Shown piece by piece: positions 12,335 through 25,228 of a stretch of DNA of 64,000 nucleotides. The stretch is taken from the NCBI RefSeq assembly GCF_027887165.1, contig NC_077228.1:428041957-428105956 (forward strand), read 5' to 3'. Within the stretch, counting starts at the first letter, position 1, and every line of letters starts with the position of its first letter. The notes under the pieces were generated by a model, which was not told where the DNA came from, did no database searches, and was given only the letters and a program-made list of their open reading frames with translations. This DNA is from Monodelphis domestica. Lineage: Eukaryota > Chordata > Mammalia > Didelphimorphia > Didelphidae. The translations under genes and the position numbers were made by a program.

Positions 12335-12816
12335 AATCTCCCCCCCTTTTTTAAAGTTTATTTATTTAATTAATTAATTTAGAATATTTTTCCATGGTTA
12401 CATGATTCATGTTCATTCCCTTCCCTCCTCCCACCCTCTCCTATAGTTAACAAGCAATTCTACTCAGTTTTACATGTGTTATTGATCAAGACCTATTTCC
12501 ATATTATTAATATTTGCACTAGGGTAATCATTTAGAGTCTACATCCCCAATCATATACCCATCGAACTATGTAATCAAGCAGTTGTTTTTCTTCTGTGTT
12601 TCTACTTCCATAGTTCTTTCTCTGGATGTGGATAGTGTTCTTTCTCATAAGTCCCTCAGAATTGTCTCAGGTCATTGCATTGCTGCTAGTAGAGAAGTCC
12701 ATTAGATTCGATTGTACCACAGTGTATCAGTCTCTGTGTATAATGTTCTCCTGGTTCTGCTCCTTTCACTCTGCATCAATTTCTGGAGGTCATTCCAGTT
12801 CACATAATCTCCCCCC
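12335..12816 (-). mobile_element. 5'-truncated L1 3' end with short TSD
   Basis: The L1 3' UTR and ORF2 end lie at about 12,347-12,805, for example antisense 'cgattgtaccacagtgtatc', shared with the copies at 33.2 and 47.7 kb. The flanks share 'aatctcccccc' at 12,335-12,346 (seven Cs) and 12,806-12,816 (six Cs), so the TSD includes a C-run that blurs its ends. Confidence 0.75.
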
Positions 12817-13425
12817 ACCCCTTTTTTTTGACACAGCTCTGTCATGCTTACAGTTCCTTCTTTTGTTTTTTTCTTTTGCCTATTGCCCCTGTACAACTCA
12901 TGCTTTTCAGCTCAGCTGATTTATTCCAGGGCAGGGTGAGAAACACTATCTTCTCATTTCCATATTTTACTCTGCTCTCAGACTCGGTATTTCTTTTAAC
13001 ATTCTTGGGAAGACTTATATCCCCTTTCTGCATCAAAGAATGGAGATATCCAAATAATTCTTAGGAATGTAAGGGAGTACTTTTCCTCCTTAATACAATA
13101 GCAGATGAGCAATCACTTCTCAAACCTCAATTATATTAAGTCAAGTATCCATTTGGAATTTATTTTTATATATAATATAAGCTACTATTCTAAAAACTAT
13201 TATTTTTCATATTATTATTAATTATTCCTATCATTTATTTTTTGCCCTATTCATTATTAAGGATGTCATTATTGTCTACCTAACTCCATATCTTTTACTA
13301 GTGTTCCCTGGGCTAATGATTATTTTAATTGCATTAAAGTCTATAATGGTTATTTTAAATATGTCCCTTCTTACATTTATTTATCAAATCTCTTTGCCCT
13401 GCCTTGCACGTGGTCTCTTGAAAAA
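12817..13425. other. Unassigned AT-rich
   Basis: Nothing recognised. Confidence 0.3.
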
Positions 13426-13612
13426 AAAAGCAACACTTGCATTTTATCTTAGAATCAATATATGTATTGGTTCTAAGGCAGAGGAGAAGTAAGGGTCAGG
13501 CAAAGCAAGAAAAATTACTTGTCCAGAGTCACACAGGTAGGAAATGCCTGAGGAAGCCAGGACCTCTCATCTCTCTCTCCATCTACTGAGCCACCTAGCT
13601 GGCCCCATATGG
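13426..13612 (-). repeat. SINE1-type SINE, antisense
   Basis: Antisense tail 'aatatatgtattggttctaa', 'gtccagagtcacacaggtag' and antisense head 'gagccacctagctggcccc' are in order. Confidence 0.85.
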
Positions 13613-16340
13613 TCTTTTTTTTTTTTTAATGGTATCACACGATGCTAAGAAGGTGTATATTTTTCTCATTCAGAATATATTTTAAGTTTTTCAGTTCAAA
13701 ATTCTCCAAGTTTATTTAGTTCTTTATTTTCCTTTTTTATTTATATTTCTGTAAGGGTAATCCTTCTCTGAAAACAAATCAAAGTCTTTCACAATTATCA
13801 TGAAACTATAGATTCCCCTATGCAATTCAGTTATCTTTTTATTATAAAAATGCTTAAAGCATAACATAGTTGCCCTATGTATCTCTAGATGAGAATTTTT
13901 ATTTTTGCATTGCCTGATAACATGACTAAGAATTTCATTTTGAAGTTCCCTGCAACACTGCAAATGTTGTTCCAGCTTCCATTTTTTTATTCTACATGTG
14001 GCCTTTTGGTGAGATTTTCTTAAATGTCAGAAACAAATGATGAGCTTTATTTTGTCATCTAATATATGATATTTTATTGAAGTGTTTATCTATAAACAAT
14101 GTTATAATGGCTTGATTTCTGTTTTTAAAAGACATTTTATTATTTTATTATTTTTAATTTCTTTTAGAAATTTTAGAAATTAACTTGATTTTAGAGATTT
14201 TGTCCCTGAAATTCATCGTGATTATTGATATTGCTTTGAAGCCATTCCATCTACATATATGCCTTTTTCACTCCTATATGCATGCTGAATCCCCAATTCC
14301 TTGAATTTATTTAAATTGTACACTTCTTTTTATCTGTCATCTATCAATATATCATCTGTTCACTCACCTTTCTATTTTCTCTAGAAATTAACCTTCCCTT
14401 CCTCACCCACCTAAATGAGACATTTAGTATAGTTTCTTTATTCACCCCTCCCAATCTTTTGGCTTAACTATAATTTTGTTGTAAAAAGAGGCTTTAATTT
14501 TCTGTCTTTGTTTTTATTCTATTGAAGACTGCTCCAAATATGATCTTTCCATTCATAGGTTACACACTTTTCTTTGTTCCTTGTTTAGTCTTTTTTCTAT
14601 CCTTCAAGAAACATTAAACTTCCTAGTTGCCAAATTTGAAGTCCCTCTTCTAGTCCCTTTATAATTTTTTTCTTTTGCATTTGTTTTTCTTATCACACCC
14701 ATTCTTCCCTGTTTGGTTGCATTTTATCTTATATTTTATTTTTGGTGGGATATTTTTCTTCTAGACTTCACCCACAGAAATATTAAAGAATAACATTTCA
14801 TATAGTGAGAGTCATTCTTCATCCTGAGTTATGAAGCCTTATCTTAGCTCTAATTATGAATCTCTCTCTTAGTGTTATTTCTAGTTGCTTCCTGGAGTTA
14901 CTGGAAATCACAATCCTTGTTCAGAGAAGATGGTCTCTTATTTTTGTCCACTTTTCTCCCAGGCAAAATCCATCAGGAGGTCTTCAAATCCTCATCTTTT
15001 ATCATAGAAATCATTCCTCCATGGGGAATATTTTAATAGCAATCTTTTTATGGAGAGATCTATTCAATTTTCTATCCTAATCCTGCTCTTCCACTGTTTT
15101 TGGTTCTGCTCTCCCAAGACCACAGTTGAAGTAATAGGGTAATTATTATTCCTTTTCTCTTCACATCTATGCTGGGTAGGGGTGCATCTTCAGATCCCTC
15201 CTATTTATTACCTTATATTTCTGTTCTCAAGATACTTTCCACTATGTAAATCATCCTAAAATAAATACTAGTTCCCTTGAAAGGATATAGAATTTAGTTG
15301 ATGAAATATTAATTCAGTTTGACCTTTTTCCTAATTTAATATTCTCTTAAATTATTAGCCCCTTCAATACTTTTTGCCCCTTATAATTCCTTTTTTGTAT
15401 CTTCTATTATCCCTCAGTTCAATTATCTTTTATTAAAAAATCTACAAATATTAAATAGTTTCATTTATTATTCTTACCTTGATAATACTACTTATATACC
15501 TTTATTGTGTTTCTTATTTAGAATGTAAGTAAAATGCTCTGTGTGCTTCATAATATATTGTGTCTTTTGGGGGTATCCCTCAAATGCTTCTCTTTTTTGA
15601 AAGTCTATCATTTTCATTGATTGCTAGTTAGCTTCATATGTTGGTTTTTTAAGTTGGTTTTTAATTTGTGTTCCTTTGTTTTGGGAATATCATTTCTTCC
15701 TCATTTATGAATTTGCAAAATTGTTGAGAAATCCAGAGTTATTCATGTTGATATTCTTTTATATATTCTTTGGAATTTAATGAAATTTAAACACAGAAAG
15801 CATTGGAATTTCAAGATAAGGTTTTCCCCTCCCCTTATAGTGATGATCTATAGATCTGATGAACTTGTACTTTCAAATTTATATTCAAAAGTTCTAGTCA
15901 ATTCCTTATAGTATATCCTTCAGTAAGGAATTAAAGTATAAGAAAAAGTCCTGTCCTACTAGGAGATACTCTCTATATATATCATATCTGAAAAGTTCAA
16001 TTATTTTGCCTTTATAGGATTAATGTATTCTTTTACATTCTTTTGATGAATTCTTTTGCATTTATTCTGTCAATTTTTCATTAACTTTTGAATTTTTGAG
16101 TTCAGCATCTATCATTTTTCTTTTTCAGAACATTTAGTTCTTTGGAGATATTCATCATGCATTTTAAATTCTGCAGCTTTTATCTTCTTTAATTCTGTAT
16201 CAAGAATACTAATTCTGATCTAATTGCCATTTTATATCTTCTTTTAAATGTTTGATTTCTCATTTAAATAATTCTGGAATTTCTTTGAAATAACAGTAAA
16301 GAATATGTCCTAATCTCTTTCTATAAAACAATGATTTTCT
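13613..16340 (-). other. AT-rich DNA, possibly decayed antisense L1
   Basis: The plus strand is T-rich, as antisense L1 usually is. The last 300 bases (about 16,040-16,290) read in antisense like a lysine- and leucine-rich coiled coil, as in L1 ORF1. The rest cannot be aligned by eye, so the L1 assignment is a guess. Confidence 0.3.
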
Positions 16341-17257
16341 TGATAGCTAAACAATAGCAAGGAAAGAAAATTACAGATCAATATCCCTTGTTAGTATTGA
16401 TACAAAAAAGTGAAATAAAATATAGGAATATTTCAGAATGATTGTACACAATGACCAAGTCTGGCTTATATGAGCAATACAAAGTTGTTTCAATATAGTA
16501 AAGCTATAAATAAAATAAAATGTTAATAATATAAATAATAAAAATATAATTATATGAAAAATATGGAGAAGACTTTTGACAAAGCCAAACACCCATTTCT
16601 ATTACAAACTCTTCTAGAAGCCATAGATAAACCTGGACTCACCTTTAACATAGTATATAATATTTGTATATACAAGAGCCAACCTTACATAAAGTGGAGA
16701 AAAGTTAGAGGGCTCCCAATTAGGGATAAAGTAAGGATGCTCATTATCACTGCTAATAGTGATGGAAATTCTAATTCTATCAATAAAATAAGAAAAATAA
16801 ATTTATAGAATAGTATAGGCAAAGAGAAAATAAAATTATTGCTTTTTGCAAATGACATAATCATATACTTAGAGAACCCTAGAGAATTTACTTAAATCGA
16901 TAACTACAGAAAATGTTTAAGCTATAAAATAAATCCACATATCTTTAGCATGTGTATTTAATATTATATCTCCAATAAATAAATAGAGTCCATATATAAT
17001 AAAAATAACAATACTTCCTAAATGAATTTATTCAGTTCCCCATTAGTCATATTTCCAAAGGAAATCCCTAACTCTAACCCTACACAGAACAGACACAAAC
17101 ACCCATAGGCCCATTTCTCAGAGGCAGAGTTAAAGAGGGATATCAGGGAAAGAAGTCCTTCCCCTCCCACTTGCTCAGTTCATGCAACCCACATTGTGGT
17201 TGAACTATTATCATCACCCTCTGGATACAGCAGGTAAGAGGGGCCAAAAAAAGAATG

Positions 17258-17333
<76 letters not shown>

Positions 17334-18500
17334 GCTAGCTCAGTAGTTTTAAAGATGCATATAGTCAATTAAAGGAGGTATCTGAACCCAATTTAAGTAA
17401 TCAACAGGTTACATGAGGCCCCCTAGGACTCCACCATGCTAGAAGAACTGGGCATGTGGAAACATGCAATTGCATTGATAGAGAAAGTCACATTAAAATA
17501 AATTAGAACAAGAAAAAAATTCTTGAGCATGAAAAGAGGTTATGACTAAATAAACAATAAAAAGGATCACACAACAGAAAACAGACAAGTTTGATTATAT
17601 AAAATTTTAAAGTTTTTGCATAATTCTAATGTAAAAATGAGAAGGGAAACAGATAACCAAGAAAAAAATCTCTGCCACAGTTTTCTCTGATGTCTCATTT
17701 CCAAGATATATAAGGAATTTGTTCAAATTTATAAGATTATGAACTATCCAATAACTAAATGGTCAGAGGATATGAAGAAACTCAAGGTAGCAACAACCAT
17801 ACAAAATATTACCCTAAATGGCTATAATTAGAGAAGGAAATAAAACCTTATATATCTTACACAATAAGAATGAAAACAATGACAAATATTGGAAGAGCTG
17901 TGGGAAAACAGGGCATACTCATACATTGTTGGTGGGGCTGTGAGTGGACTTAGCCAATCTGGAAAGCAATTTGGAACTACATCCCAAAATTTACTAAAAT
18001 ATGCATGCCCTTTGACAGAAAAAGACATATTCATGTAAAATAATTATAGCAGTTATTATTTTCATCATAGTTCCGAACTAGATACTAAGGGAGTGTCCTT
18101 CTTTTGGGGAATAGCTAATCAAATTATAGTATATGAATATGATATAATAATGTAACACAATGTAGTGATATAATGCAATTGTCCCAAACAAATGATTATG
18201 TGAAAGACCTCAGGAACTGATAAAAAGAGAGGAGCAGAACTACTATAAATATATAGTATAGTATAAGGAGAAGCAACTTTGAATGAATTTCAAATCCCAG
18301 TCAATACAATGTTAAACCACAACTCCCAAAGAATGAAGATTGCTGATAAACTTAAGATGTAGACTAAGACAAACATTTTTTGACATTGGCAAATGTGGGA
18401 ATTCATTTAACTGAACTGTTTTTAGTTTAGTTTTTTTTTTTAATTTACTCAGTGGTCTGGGGTGAGTAGTGGGAAAAAGAGGAAGAAGGGATCTTTATAT
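16341..18500 (+). repeat. Old L1 ORF2 (RT to 3' end), decayed and interrupted
   Basis: 'aagacttttgacaaagccaa' matches the RT block DKIQHPLL of the full-length L1. Near 16,840 'ctttttgcaaatgacataat' encodes FANDII, a changed FADD catalytic box. Later 'cttgttcaaatttataag'-like text and 'acattgttggtggggctgtg' near 17,925 mark the C-terminal part of ORF2. The frame is broken many times. About 17,050-17,455 is foreign sequence containing a (GA)n tract. Confidence 0.7.
17261..17330. repeat. (GA)35 microsatellite
   Basis: Seventy bases of uninterrupted GA. Its purity suggests a young, mutable tract. Confidence 0.97.
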
Positions 18501-19510
18501 TATGATATAATATTTATTTCAGTATAATTTATTGCTATAGAGAGATGTTTCACTGAATTAAATTTCAGACCTAGAGCCACAATGCCAAAGTAGAATGATT
18601 AAAAAGAAACTGCTTTATCTTACTACCAAAATAAATGTATTTTAATGCATTCCCTCGATGGGCTAAGACAACTACTGATATTACTATTCCTGGGAATTGA
18701 AGAATATTTACTGAAAAATATGTGTTAAATAAAGAGGACTTTCAATGGGCACTATTTGTATTTTTAAAACATTGTACTACCAATACACATATTCTGTATA
18801 ATAAAATTTTTAAAAGAATTCTTATTATTGCTTCATAGTACCTGAAGAGTATGTAGAATTTTCTTCTTCGGTAGAGTTTTGGTTCATTTTCCTTTATAGT
18901 ATAATTTTTGTTCAAGGTGTTATGATCTCCCTTTCAAATTTTACTTATGTTTTTCCTTCTGTATTGGCTTTTCTGTTGATCTTGTGAGCTAATCTTGCAT
19001 GTATTCATTCTCTCTTAAGCTTTTTTTTTTTGCCTTTTAGTCTCTTTTTTTGTAGTTCCAGTAACTTGCCTCTTCTTTCCTTCCTCCCTCTTAGTCCTCT
19101 CCTCTTCAACTATTGCAAAGTTAACTTTCCTCCTCCCCTACCATCCCCAGAATTCTTAGCCTCTTGGAGTTAAAGGCTATCACAATCCAGCTTCATTCCT
19201 TCCTGCCCAAAGTAAACTCAGAGAGGGCAAACTTCAGTGCTCTCTCAGTGTACCTTCCTCTCTAGTTGGCTCTGTTCTACCACTGCTTGCCCCTTTCCCT
19301 TTCTCCCCTCTCCTCACTCCTTGGGTTGGTTACATTTCCTTCATCCAGCTAAGTAGAATGTGACTTTAACCTCTTATAGAGTAACAGAAAGTACTGTTAT
19401 GGTGGAGCAGGCAAAAGTAGGAAAACAACTACTAATCTGACATCTTGCCAGTCATGTGATCTGTAAGTCTTCCCTACCTCCAAACCCTCTTCCCCTTTTA
19501 AAGCTTTCTT
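18501..19510. other. Unassigned, pyrimidine-rich toward the end
   Basis: No family is recognised. A C/T-rich stretch lies at about 19,030-19,340. Confidence 0.3.
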
Positions 19511-19660
19511 AATACAACTTAAACTCAAATACTGTATGTTCCTTGATGGCAGGGACAGGATCTTATTTTTTTCTTCATATCCCTAGCACCTAGTATAGTG
19601 CACTGAATGAAATAAGCACTGCATTAATGTTTGTTATTGAACTGAATTAATTTAAAGTTG
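19511..19660 (+). repeat. L2 3' end fragment
   Basis: 'ccttgatggcagggacagga', 'catatccctagcacctagta' and 'taatgtttgttattgaa' are the final ~150 bases of L2. Confidence 0.65.
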
Positions 19661-20292
19661 TTTCATTTGTTTATTTTAATTTCATAGACCAGTTCAAGGA
19701 AGACAGGTGCAGTGTTGGCAAGCTAATATTTGGAAGGGATCATGGTTGCTCTCTTCTGTAGGTATGAAAATAAAATACATAAGCCCTAGGTGTGTCTTAG
19801 TCTAATTATATTAAATTTAAGCACTCCTAAAATAAACACATTAGCTTTACAGAAAGTTGTCCAAGACCAATAATGTTCTATAAACATCACATTTATCTTC
19901 AATGCTCAGTTCAGTTCAATGCCATCCAAATAGCCCAAGATTTGTAGAGAGGGCCAGAGGCAGTTTGAGGTAAGGAAAGTGTAAAAGAAACACCTAAAAA
20001 TTTTTGTTTGGTGTTCCTGAGCCAATATATTCATTATAATCACAACACTGATAGCTTACAATACTCCTGATCAATAATTATTAAAGGGATTATGGATTCC
20101 TAATTTCCTCTTAACTATTTTAAGAGTACACTTGGAACAATTCTCTCACCTGCCCACCAACAGGTCACTCTAAGGGGTATTTAGTTACACCTCTCACTTA
20201 GACACACCCTATCTTTTCTAGTGCTGAGATATTCAAATCCTGGTCCTATTCAATAGGAAAACAAAATGTCAATGGCCAAATCCTATAGCCTA
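19661..20292. other. Unassigned
   Basis: Nothing recognised. Confidence 0.3.
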
Positions 20293-20356
<64 letters not shown>

Positions 20357-20370
20357 GTATGTATGTATAT
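20293..20370. repeat. (TA)n(TG)n(TA)n compound microsatellite
   Basis: A TA block is followed by TG, then TA, then a GTAT-rich end. It directly abuts the poly-A end of the next L1. Confidence 0.95.
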
Positions 20371-20945
20371 TTTAATTTAAATTTTATTTTTCAAATTTAC
20401 ATGACTCATTTTCTTTTCCTCCCCTCTTCCCTCCCCCTTCCCAGAACTGATAAGCAATTCCACTGGGTTGTACAAATGTTTGATACCTATTTCCATATTA
20501 TTCATTTTACCATAGAATTGAAACCCCAAATCATATATCCATATAAACAATGATAAGTGATAAGTTTTTCTTTTGTGTTTCTTTTCCCATAGTTCTTTCT
20601 CTCAATGAGGATTGCATTCTTTCTCATAAGTCCTTCAGGAATGTCCTGATTATTATATTGCTACTAGTAGTAAAGTCCATTATATTGGATAGCTGCACAA
20701 TGTTTCATTTTCAGTGTACAATGTTCTCTTGGTTCTGCTCATTTCACTCTGTATCAGTTTTTGGTCTTTCCAGTTCACATGGAATTCCTCCATTTCATTA
20801 TTCCTTTGAACACAATAGTATTCTGTCACCATCAGATACCACAATTTGTTCAGCCATCCCCCAATCAAGAGACGCCCCCTTATTTTCCAATGTTTTGCCC
20901 TCACAAAGAGAGCAACAATTCTTATATTTTTTATTATGTTTTACT
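20371..20945 (-). mobile_element. 5'-truncated L1 3' end
   Basis: Antisense L1 3' UTR is followed by the ORF2 end ('gttctgctcatttcactctg', 'aatttgttcagccatccccc'). The family is that of the tails at 12.3 and 47.4 kb, with more differences. No clear TSD was found because the left flank is a microsatellite. Confidence 0.8.
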
Positions 20946-21455
20946 TCTTAGCTTGAGAAAGTGCTAGACTCTGTTTTTCTGAATTTGGGTGATCTTTGCC
21001 CATGCACTACTACATTTCTTTTGAAGGCTGCACCACCATGCCAGTGGAAGTACTTTGGCTAATGCAGATTTCATAGTAATTAATTACCTCTGCCCTCCCT
21101 CCTACTAGAGATCTTACTTTTGACATGGATCTATTATATTTCACTGAGCCTTAGTCATAGGACCTTGGCAAAAAGGACTTGGCTACCTCTAGGAACAAAC
21201 AGCACATGGTTATTGGTATAAAGCATTTTATCTCTTGCATGAACTCAATAACAAGGAGAAAACAAGCTACACTATTCAACACCATGAAACATCTATGATG
21301 GGGCTGAATGCCCAGAGTGTCTCCTGATTTTAACCCAGGATGACTCAAAATAGTAGATAGGCATTCCTGGAACCTAGTAATTCTACAAAAAGTTCAGTTC
21401 AGTTAATTTAGCACTCATAGATATTCATTAATAAGTGGACAATAGACAAGAGAAA
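20946..21455. other. Unassigned
   Basis: Nothing recognised. Confidence 0.3.
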
Positions 21456-21712
21456 AATAAGATCACCAACAACCAGCATTTATTATAGTGCTTTAAGGTT
21501 TGCAAATTGCTTTAAAATAATCATATTTTATTCTCACAGCAATACACTAAGATAGGAGCTATTATGATAATTTTATAAATAGAGAGACTGAGGTAGAAAG
21601 AAGTTAAGAGACTTACCTAGTAGCACATGGCTAGGAAATGTCTGAAGTCAGATTTAAGCTCTGGTCTTTCTGATACTGCGATCAATATTTTATTTATTGT
21701 GCCACCTAGTAG
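21456..21712 (-). repeat. MIR/CORE-SINE, antisense
   Basis: Antisense order 'tagtgctttaaggtttgcaa', 'taggagctattatgataatt' and 'ttaagagacttacctagtag', ending with a head-like 'gtgccacctag'. Confidence 0.75.
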
Positions 21713-22218
21713 TTTACATAGTTCTCAACTGAGATTCAACAGTATATCCAGTGGGACTGATCTTCAGATGACTGAGGAACTTTATATCTGGGTCTTAGTT
21801 TCTCCTTGTATATATACTTTAGTATATATATGTATATACTAAAGTATAGCTTTCAGAATGAAGGTCCTACAAATGGTACTTTTCCATTTGATGTTGCTGG
21901 CACAGATCTGTAATTGCATCTTGCTGTAAGTAGTTATTCACTTGTGTAACACAGAGGTAGGCTAGGGCAGGACAGATGTGGAGAAAGGCTCTCATTTGCC
22001 ATCTTGCTTCTCCAATCTCCATTATAAAACTCTGATTTGAAATCTTCATTTCCAATCCATTGTACATACTATCTCTTCAAGTCTTCCCTCCTCCCTCATT
22101 TTCTTTTATTCTAATCTATTTTTTGTCTTTATGGGCCAGGCCTATCCAAGGCACAGAACTGCAATGTTCAGGTGGATTTTATGTATCTGACTCCTGATAC
22201 ATGCAGAAAACAATTGTT
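21713..22218. other. Unassigned
   Basis: Nothing recognised apart from a short TA-rich palindrome near 21,810-21,845. Confidence 0.3.
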
Positions 22219-23244
22219 AGAATTCATTAAGCTAAGATCAAGAATATCAAGGGAGCTAAATTTGTTATACAAAAAAATCAAGCCATTCTCTGATTGTTAA
22301 ATGGGAAAGGGACATGAATAGGCAGTTTTCAGATAAAGAAATCAAAACTATCAATAAGTACATGAAAAAGTATTGTAAATATCTTATAATTAGAGAAATG
22401 CAAATCAAAACAACTCTTTGATACCATCTAACACATAGCAGGTTAGCTAATATGACAGCAAAAGAAAATAATAAATGTTGGAGGGAATGTGGCAAAATTA
22501 GGAATGGATTCAACCATTCTGGAAGGCAATTTGGAATTATGCCAAAAGGGCTTTAAAAGACTGCCTGCCATTTGATCCAGCCATACCACTGCTGGGTTTG
22601 TACCCCAAAAAGATAATAAGGAAAAATACATGTACAAAAATATTTATAGCTACGCTCTTTGTGATGGAAAAATCAGAAAATGAGGGGGTATCCATTGATT
22701 GGGGAATGGCTGAACAAATTGTGGTATCTGTTGGTGAAGGAATACTATTTTGCTCAAAGGTATAATGAACTGGAGGAATTCCATGTGAACTGGAATGACC
22801 TCTAGGATTTGATGCAGAGTGAAAAGAGCAGAACCAGGAGAATATTGTACACAGAGACTGACACACTGTGGCACAACTGAATGTAATAGACTTCTCTACT
22901 AGCAGCAATGCAATGATCCAGGACAATTCTGAGGGACTTATGAGGAAGAATACTGTCCACATCCAAAGAAAGAACTATGGGAGCAGAAACACAAAAGAAA
23001 AACAATTGCTTGATCACATGGTTTGATGAGGATATGATTGGGGATGTAGACTCTAAATGATCACTCTAGTGCAAATATTAATATGGAAATAGGTCTTGAT
23101 CAATGATACATTTAAATCCAGTAAAATTGCTTGATGGCTACAAGTAGGGTGGAGGGAAAGAACACAAATCATGTAAACATTAGAAAAATAATCTAAATTA
23201 ATCAATTAAATAACTTAATTAAAAAAAGAATTCATTAAGCTAAG
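22219..23244 (+). mobile_element. 5'-truncated L1 with perfect 18-bp TSD
   Basis: L1 sequence fills 22,237-23,226. It begins in the last third of ORF2, passes 'ggggaatggctgaacaaatt' and 'gcagagtgaaaagagcagaa', and ends in an A-rich tail at 23,200-23,227. The flanks 22,219-22,236 and 23,227-23,244 are the identical 18-mer agaattcattaagctaag. The ORF2 frame is already broken, but the perfect TSD points to a moderately recent insertion. Confidence 0.92.
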
Positions 23245-23475
23245 TTGAGACTTTATTCAACTTTTCATCTCTCTCACTCCTTATCTTATTCTTTCTCTTC
23301 TCTTCATTTTCTTTTCCTCTGTTTATTTTTCCCTGTGTTCCTAGCTTTCAACAAATGATCTGAAATATTAGCACTGTATTTTAATCTGAGATGTAATTAA
23401 GTTGTTTGGCTTGAAATGATTTCACATTTCATACATATAATGACTTTACTGTTGGTTTTGAGTATAGTTATATTA

Positions 23476-23692
23476 TATGTTTGGTCACTTCATGTGCAAT
23501 TCTTTGTGACCCCATTTGAATTTTTCTTGACAAAGATACTGGAATGATTTGCCATTTCCTCCTCCAGATCATTTATAGAAGAGGAAATTGAGGCAAACAA
23601 GGTTAATTGACTCACCTAGGGTCACATATATAGTGTCTAAAATCAGATTTAAATTCCCATCTTTCTGAACTGTATCCACTGTGCGACTTGGT
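23476..23692 (-). repeat. MAR1-type SINE with RTE/BovB-like tail, antisense
   Basis: From left to right it reads as an antisense RTE-like tail ('caattctttgtgaccccatt', 'gacaaagatactggaatgat'), then 'gaggaaattgaggcaaac', then 'cacctagggtcacat', then a decayed tRNA-like head. The structure is tRNA head, CORE, RTE tail. Confidence 0.8.
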
Positions 23693-24305
23693 TTTTCCTA
23701 AATTGTGATAATTGCTTTATGGAAATAAAAGGTCTCTTCAGCTCATTAAACCAATTTATGTCAGATAATATACAGATTTGTGTTTTGAGCCAAGAGAGCT
23801 ATGAAAGTATATAAAACTGATTATTAGTTGGGTTCTAAGCACATAAAAATGCTGTATTAATTTTTCACAAATCTGGTGAAACAGCTACCATTTTTATCTA
23901 ATCTGGCTAAATTCCCAGAGATTGATGCTTGATCACACACTAATATAAAGCTGTCAAAGAGTCCTTCTGAGAGTTCACTTCCATGACAGTCCTGACCGCT
24001 AAAAGTTCTAATGGCAGACTGTGTAATGTGTGACATCCTTACTTTCACCTGCAAAATGGTTCCTCAATACAGAAATTACCTTATTTCTGTGTAGAAACAG
24101 AATCAAAGTGGAATGGCAATCTTGCAACATACATATCTTTATAGAAACCACAGCAAGGAAAATAGTACAGAACATGAGCTGTGAATCTGCAAGAATAAAA
24201 TTTGACCAGGATTTGCCAAGATAATGTAGCTATAATAGTCAGATATTTTTAGTTGAGAAAACCATTTAAGATTTATAGATACATAGTATATTAATTGTGG
24301 GAAGG
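23693..24305. other. Unassigned, repeat-poor
   Basis: No repeat family is recognised and base composition is even. It could be constrained non-coding sequence, but nothing in the sequence proves that. Confidence 0.35.
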
Positions 24306-24407
24306 AGAATCAGAGTTCATCCAGATTAAAGTCCCATTTGATAGATAGGTAAGACAACTGAGATGCAGGGAAGTGATCTGACCAATAACACACAGCTATG
24401 TCATGGG
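24306..24407 (-). repeat. CORE-SINE fragment, antisense
   Basis: 'gagttcatccagattaaagt' and 'gatctgaccaataacacaca' fit an old antisense MIR-like copy interrupted by the next SINE. Confidence 0.45.
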
Positions 24408-24662
24408 GAGGGCAGCTAGGTGACATAACAGATAGAGTGCAGGACCTGGAGTCAGGAAGACATCTTCCTGAGTTCAAATCTGACCTCAGATACTTATTAG
24501 CTGTGTGATCTATGGTTAAGTCACTTAATTCCATTCACCTCAGTTTCCTCATCTGTAAAATGGCCTGGAGACAGAAATAGCAAACCCTCCCAGTCTCTTT
24601 GCCATGAAAATTTCAAATAGGAACATGAAGAAGTTAGAGATGATTGAAATCATTGAAACCAA
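24408..24662 (+). repeat. MAR1-type SINE with RTE-like tail
   Basis: The head 'ggagggcagctaggtgacat' leads to 'tgagttcaaatctgacctca', then the CORE 'tcctcatctgtaaaatggcc', then the RTE-like tail 'tctttgccatgaaaatttca'. Sense orientation. Confidence 0.85.
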
Positions 24663-24895
24663 TGTAGTGGTAAAGGTAGGTGGTACAATGAGTAATGTAT
24701 TAGGCTTGGTGTCAATTCAAGCCCTATCTCAGATACTTACAAGCTGAGTCTATGTAAGCCCATGTAACCCTGTGCAAGTGTCTTGACCTCTCTCAGCCTT
24801 AGTTGCTGCAACCGTAAAATAAAGGGGTTGGGCTTGATGGGGTCTAATGTCTATATCCTGGTTATCCTGAATCTAAAACCTGTTCTTTAGCCTTT
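24663..24895 (+). repeat. Second tRNA-derived SINE, different tail
   Basis: The head resembles its neighbour, but the 3' part reads 'aaaggggttgggcttgatgg' and not the RTE-like tail. A similar tail type occurs near 57,940. The two SINEs lie head to tail. Confidence 0.6.
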
Positions 24896-25228
24896 ACATC
24901 TTACTCAATTGTGATGACCAGAGGCTATGTCATGAGAATCATATTTTTAGCATGAAAATTGAATACAAATAGAATTTAAAATGTAACACATGGCTATTAT
25001 TCTGGAACACAGTCCTAACTGCGTTTTAGAACCTAATTTATTAACTGTCAGCCTAAACTGAAGTTGTTAGGTACTATACTTTCCACGTAGAGAGCAAAAA
25101 AGGTGGCATGAGGTTAGCAGATTTATACTGCAAGAGCATCCTCTTTATCTCTGTCCTATTAAGAGAGATGGTGAATGTCACAGAGAATTTAATCCATTGA
25201 GTTGAGCTACTGTTTCCCATGAGTCATA
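24896..25228. other. Unassigned
   Basis: Nothing recognised. Confidence 0.3.
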
